Below are positions 15,829 to 25,402 of a DNA stretch of 64,000 bases, piece after piece. Position numbers and translations under genes: made by a program. How positions within the stretch are numbered: the first letter of the stretch is position 1; each line of letters begins with the position of its first letter. The DNA lies in assembly GCF_000403455.2 (NCBI RefSeq), contig NZ_KE159715.1:142180-206179 (forward strand). The letters run 5' to 3'. The stretch comes from Dorea sp. 5-2. GTDB taxonomy: Bacteria; Bacillota; Clostridia; Lachnospirales; Lachnospiraceae. Below the pieces are notes generated by a model. It was not told the DNA's origin. It saw only the letters and a list, made by a program, of their open reading frames with translations, and ran no database searches.

Positions 15829-18672
15829 ATGGCAAAGAAAAGGGATAACAAACAATTTATCAGGATCAGAGGCGCTAATGAGCATAATCTGAAGAATATT
15901 GACCTGGATATTCCAAGGAATGAGTTGGTCGTCCTGACCGGACTCAGTGGTTCGGGGAAATCCTCTCTTGCTTTCGATACTATTTATGCGGAAGGGCAGA
16001 GAAGATATATGGAGTCACTGTCTTCCTATGCCAGACAGTTCCTGGGGCAGATGGAGAAGCCGGATGTGGAGAGTATCGAGGGATTGTCGCCGGCGATTTC
16101 TATCGACCAGAAATCAACGAACAGGAATCCAAGATCTACAGTAGGGACAGTGACAGAGATTTACGATTATTTCCGGCTTCTCTATGCCAGGATAGGAATT
16201 CCGCACTGTCCTAAATGTGGGAAAGAGATCAAGAAGCAGACGGTCGATCAGATGGTCGATCAGATTATGGAATTGCCGGAAAGAACGAAGATCCAGTTGC
16301 TGGCTCCGGTTGTACGCGGCAGAAAGGGGACACATGCCAAGTTGTTGGAGCGTGCTAAGAAGAACGGATATGTGCGTGTGCGTGTGGACGGCAATCTCTA
16401 TGAACTGTCAGAGGAGATTGTGTTAGATAAGAATATCAAGCACAATATAGAGATCATTGTAGATCGTTTGATGGTCAGAGAAGGGATCGAACAAAGATTG
16501 ACAGATTCTATCGAGACAGTATTAGAATTGGCGGAAGGGCTGTTGATCGTAGATGTGATAGACGGGGAGCCGATTAATTTTAGCCAGAGCTTCTCCTGCC
16601 CGGACTGTGGGATCAGTATCGAAGAGATTGAGCCGAGAAGTTTTTCATTTAACAACCCATTTGGAGCATGTCCGGAGTGTTTTGGTTTGGGATATAAGAT
16701 GGAATTTGATGAGGATCTGATCATTCCAGATAAGAATCTTAGTATCATGGAAGGCGCGGTTACGGTCATGGGATGGCAGTCCTGTAACGATAAGAAAAGT
16801 TTTTCTTATGCGATCTTAGAGGCGTTGTGCCAGGAATATCATTTTTCACTGGATACTCCTTTTAAAGATTATCCTAAGAAGATACATGATGTGTTGATTC
16901 ATGGAACGGATGGAAAAGAAGTGAGAGTCCATTATCGGGGACAACGCGGAGAGGGGGTATATGATGTTGCCTTCGAGGGATTGCTGCGAAATGTGGAACG
17001 GCGTTACAGGGAGACTTCTTCCGAGTATTCGAAGGCAGAATATGAAGAGTTTATGAGGATTACCCCATGCCATGAGTGTAAAGGACAGAGGCTAAAGGCA
17101 GGCGCCCTTGCTGTTACGGTGGGGGACAAGAATATCGCAGAACTGACGGCATTGTCGATCGAGCGTCTGCAGGAATTTCTTGAGCAGCTAGAGCTGACTC
17201 AACAGCAATTACTGATCGGAGGACAGATCTTGAAGGAGATTCGAGCAAGAATCCAGTTTCTGATGGATGTCGGATTGGATTATCTGACTCTGGCAAGAGC
17301 GACAGGCAGTTTGTCAGGAGGAGAGGCGCAGCGGATCCGTCTGGCGACGCAGATCGGCTCTGGATTGGTAGGAGTCGCCTATATTCTGGATGAACCAAGT
17401 ATTGGCCTGCATCAGAGGGATAACGACAAACTTCTGGGAACCTTGAAGCATCTGAAAGATCTGGGAAATTCAGTCATTGTTGTGGAGCATGATGAGGACA
17501 CGATGCTGGAGGCAGATTATATCGTGGATATTGGACCGGGTGCCGGCGAACACGGCGGAGAGGTCGTGGCGCAGGGGAATGCGAAGGAGATCATGAAGAA
17601 TAAGGCTTCTGTTACTGGTGCATATCTGAGCGGAAAGATACGTATACCAGTGCCGGAAGAGCGTGCGAAGCCATCGGGGTGGCTTAGGGTAACCGGTGCG
17701 CGGGAGAATAACCTGAAGAATATAGATGTTGATTTTCCGCTGGGAATTATGACATGTGTCACAGGAGTATCTGGTTCGGGAAAGAGCTCTCTGGTGAACG
17801 AGATCCTTTATAAGAGGCTTGCCAAAGAGTTGAACCGGGCGCGTACGATTCCGGGCAGGCATACTTCGATCGAAGGAATGGATAAGCTTGATAAAGTGAT
17901 CAATATCGACCAGTCTCCGATCGGGCGGACACCAAGGTCGAACCCGGCTACTTATACGGGAGTTTTTGACCTGATCAGGGATCTGTTTGCGGCTACGGCG
18001 GATGCTAAGGCGAAGGGATATAAGAAGGGACGCTTCAGCTTTAATGTAAAAGGCGGCAGATGTGAGGCATGTAGCGGTGACGGAATCCTTAAAATAGAGA
18101 TGCATTTCCTGCCGGATGTCTATGTACCTTGTGAGGTTTGCGGCGGAAAGAGGTATAATCGTGAGACATTGGAGGTAAAATATAAGGGTAAGAGTATCTA
18201 TGATATTCTGGATATGACGGTAGAAGAGGCATTGCATTTCTTCGAAAATGTACCGAGTATCCGCCGGAAGATGGAGACTTTGTATGATGTGGGGCTGTCA
18301 TACATCCGTCTTGGACAACCTTCGACAACGCTGTCAGGAGGTGAGGCGCAGCGGATCAAGCTTGCGACGGAATTAAGTAAGCGGAGTACGGGCAGGACGA
18401 TCTATATTCTGGATGAGCCGACGACAGGGTTGCATTTTGCAGATGTGCATAAACTGACGGAGATCTTGCGTCGTTTGTCTTCAGACGGAAATACGGTGCT
18501 TGTGATCGAGCATAATCTGGACGTGATCAAGACGGCGGATTATATCATAGACATCGGACCGGAAGGCGGTGACAGAGGCGGTACTGTGATCGCGAAGGGA
18601 ACTCCGGAGGAAGTGGCACAGAATCCGGTTTCTTATACCGGGAAATATATTCAGGCTGTGCTGCAGAAATAA
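15829..18672 (+). CDS. uvrA: UvrABC excision-repair ATPase subunit UvrA
   Basis: 947 residues, full length. UvrA is the damage-scanning ABC-type ATPase that loads UvrB. Two nucleotide-binding domains are clear, each with Walker A (GLSGSGKSS near residue 38 and GVSGSGKSS near residue 646) and signature LSGGEAQRI(R/K)LA. The zinc-binding cysteine clusters are present (CPKCGKE, CPDCG with CPEC, and CEACSGDG with CEVCGGKRY). AGGGAAGG precedes the ATG at 15829. No LexA-like box was seen in the 135-base gap after uvrB, although an AT-rich TATAAT-containing stretch could hold a promoter. Confidence 0.97.
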   Translation: MAKKRDNKQFIRIRGANEHNLKNIDLDIPRNELVVLTGLSGSGKSSLAFDTIYAEGQRRYMESLSSYARQFLGQMEKPDVESIEGLSPAISIDQKSTNRNPRSTVGTVTEIYDYFRLLYARIGIPHCPKCGKEIKKQTVDQMVDQIMELPERTKIQLLAPVVRGRKGTHAKLLERAKKNGYVRVRVDGNLYELSEEIVLDKNIKHNIEIIVDRLMVREGIEQRLTDSIETVLELAEGLLIVDVIDGEPINFSQSFSCPDCGISIEEIEPRSFSFNNPFGACPECFGLGYKMEFDEDLIIPDKNLSIMEGAVTVMGWQSCNDKKSFSYAILEALCQEYHFSLDTPFKDYPKKIHDVLIHGTDGKEVRVHYRGQRGEGVYDVAFEGLLRNVERRYRETSSEYSKAEYEEFMRITPCHECKGQRLKAGALAVTVGDKNIAELTALSIERLQEFLEQLELTQQQLLIGGQILKEIRARIQFLMDVGLDYLTLARATGSLSGGEAQRIRLATQIGSGLVGVAYILDEPSIGLHQRDNDKLLGTLKHLKDLGNSVIVVEHDEDTMLEADYIVDIGPGAGEHGGEVVAQGNAKEIMKNKASVTGAYLSGKIRIPVPEERAKPSGWLRVTGARENNLKNIDVDFPLGIMTCVTGVSGSGKSSLVNEILYKRLAKELNRARTIPGRHTSIEGMDKLDKVINIDQSPIGRTPRSNPATYTGVFDLIRDLFAATADAKAKGYKKGRFSFNVKGGRCEACSGDGILKIEMHFLPDVYVPCEVCGGKRYNRETLEVKYKGKSIYDILDMTVEEALHFFENVPSIRRKMETLYDVGLSYIRLGQPSTTLSGGEAQRIKLATELSKRSTGRTIYILDEPTTGLHFADVHKLTEILRRLSSDGNTVLVIEHNLDVIKTADYIIDIGPEGGDRGGTVIAKGTPEEVAQNPVSYTGKYIQAVLQK

Positions 18673-18778
18673 AACTATCTTAATGAATTTTCAAACACGG
18701 TTTAGGGATGATCTGTCGAACGATGGGAGAAATAGTGTAGTGGTTGCGTATGGTTTATAAATATTTAAGTAAAAAGGG

Positions 18779-18807
18779 TTTCCATTTCTTGTAAAGTTGA
18801 TTATAAT
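18779..18807 (+). promoter_or_regulatory. Likely promoter of mreB-recD2-comF
   Basis: TTTCCA at 18779-18784 and TATAAT at 18802-18807 are spaced by 17 bases. It lies in the 293-base gap between uvrA and mreB, which otherwise shows no gene and no convincing terminator. The leader to mreB would be about 150 bases. Confidence 0.5.
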
Positions 18808-18965
18808 AAAACGAACACGGACAAGTGTAGAATAAAAAGGAATCAAATGATGACCATAGAGAGAGGAACATCAGCAAGAGAGACGGATCGAGGTTAAATA
18901 GAGATATACCAGAGTCAAGTCAACAAATGATAATCATATAGATAGCATGGGAAAGGGGAAGTAAG

Positions 18966-19955
18966 ATGTCAGTAGATATCGGAATTGACTTGGGAACCGC
19001 CAGTGTCCTGGTCTATGTAAAGGGAAAAGGCGTCATATTGAAGGAACCGTCTGTGGTTGCTTATGACAGGGATACGAACGCAATAAAGGCTATTGGAGAA
19101 GAAGCACGTCTGATGTTGGGAAGGACACCAGGGAATATCGTGGCGGTTCGTCCGTTGCGGCAGGGAGTCATTTCAGATTATACAGTGACAGAAAAGATGA
19201 TAAAGTACTTTGTACAGAAAGCATTGGGGAAGCGGACGTTTAAGAAACCGCGGATAAGTATCTGTGTACCCAGCGGGGTTACAGAAGTGGAGCGTAAAGC
19301 GGTAGAAGAAGCGACCTATGCGGCAGGAGCCAGAGAAGTGAATTTGATCGAGGAGCCGGTGGCTGCAGCGATCGGTGCGGGGATTGATATTTCGAAACCG
19401 TGCGGCAACATGATCGTAGATATCGGAGGTGGAACGGCTGATATTGCAGTGATTTCTCTGGGCGGAACGGTGGTGAATTCATCGATCAAGATCGCAGGAG
19501 ATGATTTTGATGAAGCAATCGTACGTTATATGCGTAAGAAGCACAATCTACTGATCGGGGAACGGACGGCAGAGGATATTAAGATTAAGATCGGCACAAC
19601 CTATCCGCTGATCGAAGATGAAGCGATAGAGGTAAGAGGACGGAATCTCGTGACAGGGCTTCCGAAGACAGTGACGGTGACTTCACTTGAGACCGAGGAG
19701 GCATTGCGCGAACCCACCGGTCAGATTGTGGAGGAAGTGATCAATGTACTGGAGCGCACACCGCCGGAATTATCTGCGGATATTCTGGACCGCGGTATTA
19801 TGCTTACGGGAGGAGGCTCCATGCTTCGGGGATTAGAAGAACTGATAGAGGAAAAGACAGGGATAAATACTATGACTGCCGAGGATCCGATGAAGGTGGT
19901 TGCGATCGGAACAGGACAGTTTGTAGAGTTAGTGAGCGGGCGAAAAGAATTCTGA
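18966..19955 (+). CDS. mreB: Rod-shape-determining actin homologue MreB/Mbl
   Basis: 329 residues. Forms membrane-associated filaments that direct lateral cell-wall synthesis. The actin-fold motifs are all present: phosphate-1 IDLGTASVLVYV at the N-terminus, the MreB block EEPVAAAIGAG, phosphate-2 DIGGGTADIAVISLGG, and the adenosine motif LTGGGSMLRG. It lacks mreC and mreD beside it and is instead linked to recD2, with its stop TGA overlapping the next ATG by one base (TGATG). It may be an Mbl-like paralogue rather than the mreBCD copy. AAGGGGA precedes the ATG. Confidence 0.93.
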   Translation: MSVDIGIDLGTASVLVYVKGKGVILKEPSVVAYDRDTNAIKAIGEEARLMLGRTPGNIVAVRPLRQGVISDYTVTEKMIKYFVQKALGKRTFKKPRISICVPSGVTEVERKAVEEATYAAGAREVNLIEEPVAAAIGAGIDISKPCGNMIVDIGGGTADIAVISLGGTVVNSSIKIAGDDFDEAIVRYMRKKHNLLIGERTAEDIKIKIGTTYPLIEDEAIEVRGRNLVTGLPKTVTVTSLETEEALREPTGQIVEEVINVLERTPPELSADILDRGIMLTGGGSMLRGLEELIEEKTGINTMTAEDPMKVVAIGTGQFVELVSGRKEF

Positions 19956-22165
19956 TGGACAGTATTAAAGGTTACGTAGAACATATTGTATTCCGTAATG
20001 ATGAGAATGGATATACAGTATTGAATTTGAAAAATGAAGAGGGCGAAGTAACGTGCGTAGGTAGTTTTCATTATATTGAAGAGGGCGAGTTACTGAGTCT
20101 TACAGGAGAATATACGACGCACAGATTATATGGAGTGCAGTTTAAAGTAGAAAGTTCCGAAGTGTGTGAACCGGAGGATCTGGTGTCGATCGAGAAATAT
20201 CTCGGTTCAGGAGCAATAAAGGGTATAGGCGCTGCGCTTGCGGGAAAGATTGTACAAAAGTTCAGAGAAGATACTTTCCGGATCATCGAAGAAGAGCCGG
20301 AGAGATTAGCTGAGATTAAAGGAATCAGTGAACGGAAGGCACGGGAGATTTCTGCCCAGGTAGAAGAAAAAAGGGATATGCGCCAGGCGATGATCTATCT
20401 GCAGAAATATGGCATCTCTACGACTCTGGCGGCTAAGATTTATCAGCATTATGGCCAGAACGTGTATCGCGTGATTGAGGAAAATCCATATCAATTAGCA
20501 GATCATGTGTCAGGAGTGGGGTTTAAGATTGCGGATGAGATCGCATCAAAGGTCGGGATTCATGCGGATTCCGACTACCGGATCCGCAGTGGAATATTTT
20601 ATACATTGTTACAGAGCGTGAATGAAGGGCATGTCTACCTCAAGCAGGAACCGTTACTTAGAAGGACGAGTGAGCTCTTGGGGGTGGAGATCCAGAATAT
20701 TGAGAAATATTTGATGGATCTTGCCATTGAGAAAAAAATCGTCCTGAAAAAAGAAGACGGAGATATGCGGGTCTATTCTTCTCATTATTATTATATGGAG
20801 ATGAATGTGGCAAAGATGCTCCATGACCTAAGTGTAGAATATCGCACGGAGGGAGAAGGAATTGAACATCAGCTTCTGACTATCGAAAAAGAGTCGGAGC
20901 TTTTTCTGGACGAGAGACAGCGAACAGCCGTTTTTGAAGCGGTCAGGCATGGATTTATGGTACTTACAGGAGGACCTGGAACTGGAAAGACGACGACGAT
21001 CAATGCAATGATCCGTTTTTTTGAGAGTGACGGGATGGATATTTTATTGGCGGCGCCTACCGGGAGAGCGGCAAAGAGGATGACGGAGGCTACCGGATAT
21101 GAGGCGCAGACGATCCACAGATTGTTGGAAGTCAATGGGAACCCGGAAGATGACACTGTCAACGGTTTTCAAAGAAATGAAGAGAATCCGTTGGAGGCGG
21201 ATGTGATTATTATTGATGAAGTCTCAATGGTAGATCTTCCGCTGATGTCTGCATTATTAAAAGCGGTTCTTCCAGGAACAAGGCTGGTTCTGGTTGGGGA
21301 CTGCAATCAGCTTCCGAGTGTGGGGCCGGGGAGTGTATTGAGAGATATCATCAATTCTAAGAGTTTCCCGGTTGTGATGTTGTCAAAGATCTTCCGTCAG
21401 GCAGAGGAAAGTGATATTGTGGTCAATGCGCATAAGATCAACCGCGGGGAGGAAGTTATGCTGGATAATAAGAGCAAAGATTTCTTCTTCTTGAAGCGAC
21501 AAGACGTGAATGTGATTATCAGTGTCTTGATTACATTGATCAAGAATAAATTGCCGAAGTATGTAGGGGCAACATCATATGATATTCAGGTTCTGACGCC
21601 TATGCGCAAAGGGCTTTTGGGGGTTGAACGCTTAAATAGCATCTTACAGGAATATCTGAATCCTCCGGAACAGGGAAAGACAGAGAAGGAATTTGGCGAT
21701 CATCTGTTTCGAGAAGGTGATAAGGTGATGCAGATTAAGAACAACTACCAGTTGGAGTGGGAAATTACTACAAAGTATGGGATGTCAATAGATAAAGGCA
21801 TGGGAATCTTTAATGGTGATATGGGTATCATTAAAGAGATCAACACCTATGAAGAAACAATAATTGTAGAATATGATGAACAACGAAAGGTAAAGTATCC
21901 GTATGCTTTATTAGATGAGCTAGAACTTGCATATGCGATTACTATACATAAGTCTCAGGGGAGTGAATATCCTGCAGTGGTGATCCCGCTGCTGCAGGGA
22001 CCGAGGCAGTTGTATCACAGGAATCTACTGTATACGGCTGTCACCAGAGCAAGACGGTGTGTGACACTGGTTGGAAGTGATCATGTATTCCAGGATATGA
22101 TCCGGAATACCAATGAACACGGGCGGAATACAAGTCTTGCAAAACGAATCCAAGAACTGCAATGA
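19955..22165 (+). CDS. recD2: RecD2-type SF1B DNA helicase
   Basis: 736 residues. A 5'-3' helicase of the RecD2/TraA type, acting without RecBC in replication and repair. The N-terminal OB-like segment and tandem helix-hairpin-helix region (GAIKGIGAALAGKI, IKGISERKAREI) mark RecD2 rather than RecD. The motor has Walker A GGPGTGKTT, IIDEVSMVDL, and a C-terminal TIHKSQGSEYPAVV and VTRARR motif pair. The start ATG shares its A with the mreB stop codon, so it is translationally coupled, and its own end overlaps comF by 4 bases. Confidence 0.93.
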   Translation: MDSIKGYVEHIVFRNDENGYTVLNLKNEEGEVTCVGSFHYIEEGELLSLTGEYTTHRLYGVQFKVESSEVCEPEDLVSIEKYLGSGAIKGIGAALAGKIVQKFREDTFRIIEEEPERLAEIKGISERKAREISAQVEEKRDMRQAMIYLQKYGISTTLAAKIYQHYGQNVYRVIEENPYQLADHVSGVGFKIADEIASKVGIHADSDYRIRSGIFYTLLQSVNEGHVYLKQEPLLRRTSELLGVEIQNIEKYLMDLAIEKKIVLKKEDGDMRVYSSHYYYMEMNVAKMLHDLSVEYRTEGEGIEHQLLTIEKESELFLDERQRTAVFEAVRHGFMVLTGGPGTGKTTTINAMIRFFESDGMDILLAAPTGRAAKRMTEATGYEAQTIHRLLEVNGNPEDDTVNGFQRNEENPLEADVIIIDEVSMVDLPLMSALLKAVLPGTRLVLVGDCNQLPSVGPGSVLRDIINSKSFPVVMLSKIFRQAEESDIVVNAHKINRGEEVMLDNKSKDFFFLKRQDVNVIISVLITLIKNKLPKYVGATSYDIQVLTPMRKGLLGVERLNSILQEYLNPPEQGKTEKEFGDHLFREGDKVMQIKNNYQLEWEITTKYGMSIDKGMGIFNGDMGIIKEINTYEETIIVEYDEQRKVKYPYALLDELELAYAITIHKSQGSEYPAVVIPLLQGPRQLYHRNLLYTAVTRARRCVTLVGSDHVFQDMIRNTNEHGRNTSLAKRIQELQ

Positions 22166-22899
22166 TAAATATGATTTTATCTTTTATAATGTATTGTATA
22201 AAAGGCGCCGGTGTTTTCTTATGGCCTGAGGTATGCCCCTTTTGCGGAAATGTCAGCAGAAGGGGGATTTGTGATTGCTGCAGAAAAACACTGGATGCTT
22301 TAAAGATCAAAAATCCGAAATGTATGCAATGTGGAAAACCAGTCCGATTTCCGGAACAGGAATATTGTTATGATTGTATGCATGCGGCACATCTTTATGA
22401 CAGGGGCCTTGGTTTATGGATTCACCGGGAGCCTGTCAATCAGTCGATATATCAATTCAAATATCACAATCAAAGAAGATTTTGCAAGTATTATGCGGAG
22501 GAAATTATCCGTGCATATTGTCATGTGATAAAGAAGTGGGATCCGGATCTTATCCTTCCGATTCCGCTCCACAGAAGGCGGAGGAAAGAGAGAGGGTATA
22601 ATCAGGCGGCGCTTATAAGCAGGGAGATCGGACGGCTTTTAGGGATTCCGGTGGATGAAAAGAGTTTGGTGCGCAGTATTTATACGGATCCGCAGAAGAG
22701 GTTGGGGAGAGGGGACAGAAAGAGAAACTTGAACCAGGTATTTGCGCTGAAAAAGGATTTTTTGCCGGTGCCGGTAATACTTCTGGTCGATGATATTTAC
22801 ACGACAGGGAGTACGATCGATGCTGCAGCTGGTGTTTTGAAGAAGAAAGGAGTCGAAAAAGTCTATTTTTTAACCATAAGTATTGGACAAGGGTACTGA
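22162..22899 (+). CDS. comF: ComF-family phosphoribosyltransferase-like competence protein
   Basis: 245 residues. N-terminal zinc-finger cysteines (CPFCG, CDCC, CMQCG, CYDC) are followed by a phosphoribosyltransferase fold with the PRPP-binding signature ILLVDDIYTTGST near the end and the family hallmark RRRKERGYNQAAL. ComF acts in DNA uptake and single-strand handling during natural transformation. ATGA overlap with recD2 suggests one operon devoted to DNA processing. Whether this strain is competent cannot be told from the window. Confidence 0.9.
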   Translation: MINMILSFIMYCIKGAGVFLWPEVCPFCGNVSRRGICDCCRKTLDALKIKNPKCMQCGKPVRFPEQEYCYDCMHAAHLYDRGLGLWIHREPVNQSIYQFKYHNQRRFCKYYAEEIIRAYCHVIKKWDPDLILPIPLHRRRRKERGYNQAALISREIGRLLGIPVDEKSLVRSIYTDPQKRLGRGDRKRNLNQVFALKKDFLPVPVILLVDDIYTTGSTIDAAAGVLKKKGVEKVYFLTISIGQGY

Positions 22900-22956
22900 T
22901 ATTTGTTATACTAAAAATGATGTTTGAATGTAGATTATAACATTTTGAGGTGATTT

Positions 22957-23352
22957 ATGTTAGATCAGAGAAAAATAGAGCTGATGACCCGTCTTGCTTT
23001 TTATGAACAGACAGATGGCAAGAATGATTTTAAGGTCAGTGAATTTTATCGCAAGGATTACACCAGTTTGCATACCATATGTTCTGTTCTGTGGGTTACG
23101 GTCGGATATTTATGCGTGATTGGGATTGTAGTGCTGATGGTATTGGAAGATATACTGGAGAATTTGTCCAATAGTTTAATCGTAATGTTAGGGGGAATGG
23201 TTCTTTTAGGATATATTTCATTAGTTATTGTATATGCAATTATTACGAATCACATTTATGATGAGAAGCATAGGGATGCCAGACAGAGAGTGAAGAAGTA
23301 TAATCATAATCTGACAAGACTGCTTAGGATGTATGAAAAGGAGAACAGATAG
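22957..23352 (+). CDS. Unknown small membrane protein with two membrane spans
   Basis: 131 residues, not recognised. A charged N-terminus of about 40 residues is followed by two hydrophobic spans (near residues 48-68 and 78-98) and a basic helical tail (DEKHRDARQRVKKYNHNLTR). GAGGTGAT precedes the ATG. The next gene starts on the base after its stop codon, so the two are surely cotranscribed and lead into cdaA. A role with the c-di-AMP synthase or with the larger membrane protein downstream is a guess from position only. Confidence 0.75.
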   Translation: MLDQRKIELMTRLAFYEQTDGKNDFKVSEFYRKDYTSLHTICSVLWVTVGYLCVIGIVVLMVLEDILENLSNSLIVMLGGMVLLGYISLVIVYAIITNHIYDEKHRDARQRVKKYNHNLTRLLRMYEKENR

Positions 23353-24465
23353 ATGGATAGTATATATGTACTTCGTGGACGGTTAGAAGAATTATATGGC
23401 AGAAATTCAAAGGTTTATGACAAGGTACTGCAGTTTATTCTGGCGATGATCACATTTGTGGTCATTAATAATCATGTGGGATTTATGAAGGCTGCGGCTT
23501 CGCCGGTGGTTTCATTTGGACTTGCGGTTGTCTGTACGTTTCTGCCTTTGCCGGTGACAGTGGTCATAGCGACAGCGTTGATCTTGCTTCATATGTATGC
23601 TGTTACTTTGGGAATATTTGCGATGACAGCGGCTTTATTTTTGATCATGTATATATTTTATCTGAGGCTTGCACCGAAGATGGCAGTGATCGTGTTGCTG
23701 ACGCCTATTGCCTTTTTTCTGAAGATACCCTATGTGATCCCTGTAGCATGCGGGCTGATGGCTTCACCGGGAAGCCTTGTGGCTATCGTATGCGGAGTCC
23801 TGGTATGTTATATGATGGAATATGTGAAGAAAGCGTCTGCAAGTTTAGAAGGCGCGGATATCAAAAGCCTGTTGTCGCAGGCAACCGATTATGTTAGTAA
23901 AGTATTCCGGAATAAAGGCTTGTGGGTTATGATCTTGGCTTTCATCATATGCTTCTTTGTTGTATATGCGCTGCGGCGGGCTTCTATGGACCATGCCTGG
24001 AAGATTGCCGTTATATGCGGGACGATTGCAAATGTTGTGGTAATAGTCGCAGGGGATATCATGTTAGGAGTGCATACTTCGTATGGTACGCTTATTGGTG
24101 GAAGTATTGTAAGTATCTTGGTGGGTTTGGTACTGGAGATTTTCTTCTTTTCGGTGGATTATACGCGGGGAGAGAGATTGCAGTTTGAGGATGATGAGTA
24201 TTATTATTATGTAAAGGCAGTCCCCAAGGTATCCGTTGCAAAGCCGGAGAAGACGGTTAAGCGGATCAACGAGAGACACGAGACTGAGATTATCAATGCG
24301 GATGTGGTCAGGAAGAAATCCGGTGCAGCATCCGGAAGAGGCGGAAGAGATAATAAGAGACCGGTGCCGAAGAGGGGACAGTCTGTTAAGAGGCATGATA
24401 TGCGGGAAGTGGATAAGCTGCTTCTTACACAGAGCCTGAGAAAGGATTTGAATCTGAGAGATTGA
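23353..24465 (+). CDS. Unknown polytopic membrane protein with charged cytoplasmic tail
   Basis: 370 residues, no function assigned. Residues 25 to about 265 hold seven or eight hydrophobic spans. A tail of about 100 residues follows, starting with an acidic-aromatic stretch (FEDDEYYYYVKAVPKVSVA) and continuing as a basic, probably disordered segment (SGAASGRGGRDNKRPVPKRG) ending in DKLLLTQSLRKDLN. It is immediately downstream of the small membrane protein and 52 bases before cdaA. Conservation of such a protein beside cdaA in related genomes would suggest a role in envelope or osmolyte control; I cannot verify that here. Confidence 0.8.
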   Translation: MDSIYVLRGRLEELYGRNSKVYDKVLQFILAMITFVVINNHVGFMKAAASPVVSFGLAVVCTFLPLPVTVVIATALILLHMYAVTLGIFAMTAALFLIMYIFYLRLAPKMAVIVLLTPIAFFLKIPYVIPVACGLMASPGSLVAIVCGVLVCYMMEYVKKASASLEGADIKSLLSQATDYVSKVFRNKGLWVMILAFIICFFVVYALRRASMDHAWKIAVICGTIANVVVIVAGDIMLGVHTSYGTLIGGSIVSILVGLVLEIFFFSVDYTRGERLQFEDDEYYYYVKAVPKVSVAKPEKTVKRINERHETEIINADVVRKKSGAASGRGGRDNKRPVPKRGQSVKRHDMREVDKLLLTQSLRKDLNLRD

Positions 24466-24517
24466 TATTGAGAGATTAATATAAGGGAAGAAAATGTTAG
24501 ACGAAGGAGGTGAGGGA

Positions 24518-25402
24518 ATGGAGCAGCAGATCAGCAGATTTATAGAAAGGTATGTTCCGGATTGGTATTTTCCGGTAGTTAATCCGATCGATATTATAGA
24601 AGTATTGATTCTTACTTTTTTGATATATGAGATTATTGTTTGGATCAAGAATACGAAAGCATGGATGTTGCTTAAAGGAATTATCGTGCTGGCTGTATTC
24701 ATTCTGATCGCCGCTGTTTTTAAGATGCATACGATTTTGTATATTGCGCGGAATTCTGTTACTGTTATGGCGACGGTAGCGATCGTGGTATTTCAGCCGG
24801 AACTGCGAAGAGCGCTTGAGAAGTTAGGCGAGAAGCAGTTTCTTTCTTCCATGGTGCCCTTTGAAGCGGGACGAGAGAGAGCACGCTTTTGTGAGGAGAC
24901 AAAAGAGAGTATGATCGAAGCTGCTTATGCGATGGGAAGGGTCAAAACGGGCGCGTTGATCGTCGTGGAGCAGGCGATCCGGCTTACTGAATATGAGAGT
25001 ACGGGAATCCAGATGGATTGTCTGGTGTCCAGCCAGGTTCTGATCAATATTTTTGAACATAATACTCCATTGCATGATGGAGCAATCATTGTCCGGGGAG
25101 ATCGGATCGTTTCGGCGACATGTTATCTTCCGTTGTCGGATAATATGAGGATCAGTAAAGCATTGGGAACCAGGCATCGTGCGGCTCTTGGCATGAGTGA
25201 AGTAAGTGACGCGCTGATCATTGTAGTATCCGAAGAGACAGGGGCGGTATCTGTGGCGCAGGGAGGATTTCTTCAGAGAAATATCCGTGAACAGGATCTC
25301 AGAGAGAGGCTGGAAAGTATACAGGAGCGTCGCGTAGAGACCAGCAGGCTGGCTGCGTTATGGAAAGGAAGGCGTAAGGATGAGAAAGAGACTGACAGGT
25401 AA
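24518..25402 (+). CDS. cdaA: Diadenylate cyclase CdaA (c-di-AMP synthase)
   Basis: 294 residues. Converts two ATP to cyclic di-AMP, which controls potassium and osmolyte transport. Three N-terminal membrane spans (about residues 20-90) precede the DAC domain with its hallmark motifs: DGA in PLHDGAIIV and RHR in GTRHRAALG. Start 24518 (MEQQIS) is preferred over 24494 because AAGGAGGTGAGG lies directly upstream of it. The gene overlaps cdaR by 23 bases, the standard cdaA-cdaR arrangement, but glmM, the usual third gene, is not here. Confidence 0.95.
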   Translation: MEQQISRFIERYVPDWYFPVVNPIDIIEVLILTFLIYEIIVWIKNTKAWMLLKGIIVLAVFILIAAVFKMHTILYIARNSVTVMATVAIVVFQPELRRALEKLGEKQFLSSMVPFEAGRERARFCEETKESMIEAAYAMGRVKTGALIVVEQAIRLTEYESTGIQMDCLVSSQVLINIFEHNTPLHDGAIIVRGDRIVSATCYLPLSDNMRISKALGTRHRAALGMSEVSDALIIVVSEETGAVSVAQGGFLQRNIREQDLRERLESIQERRVETSRLAALWKGRRKDEKETDR

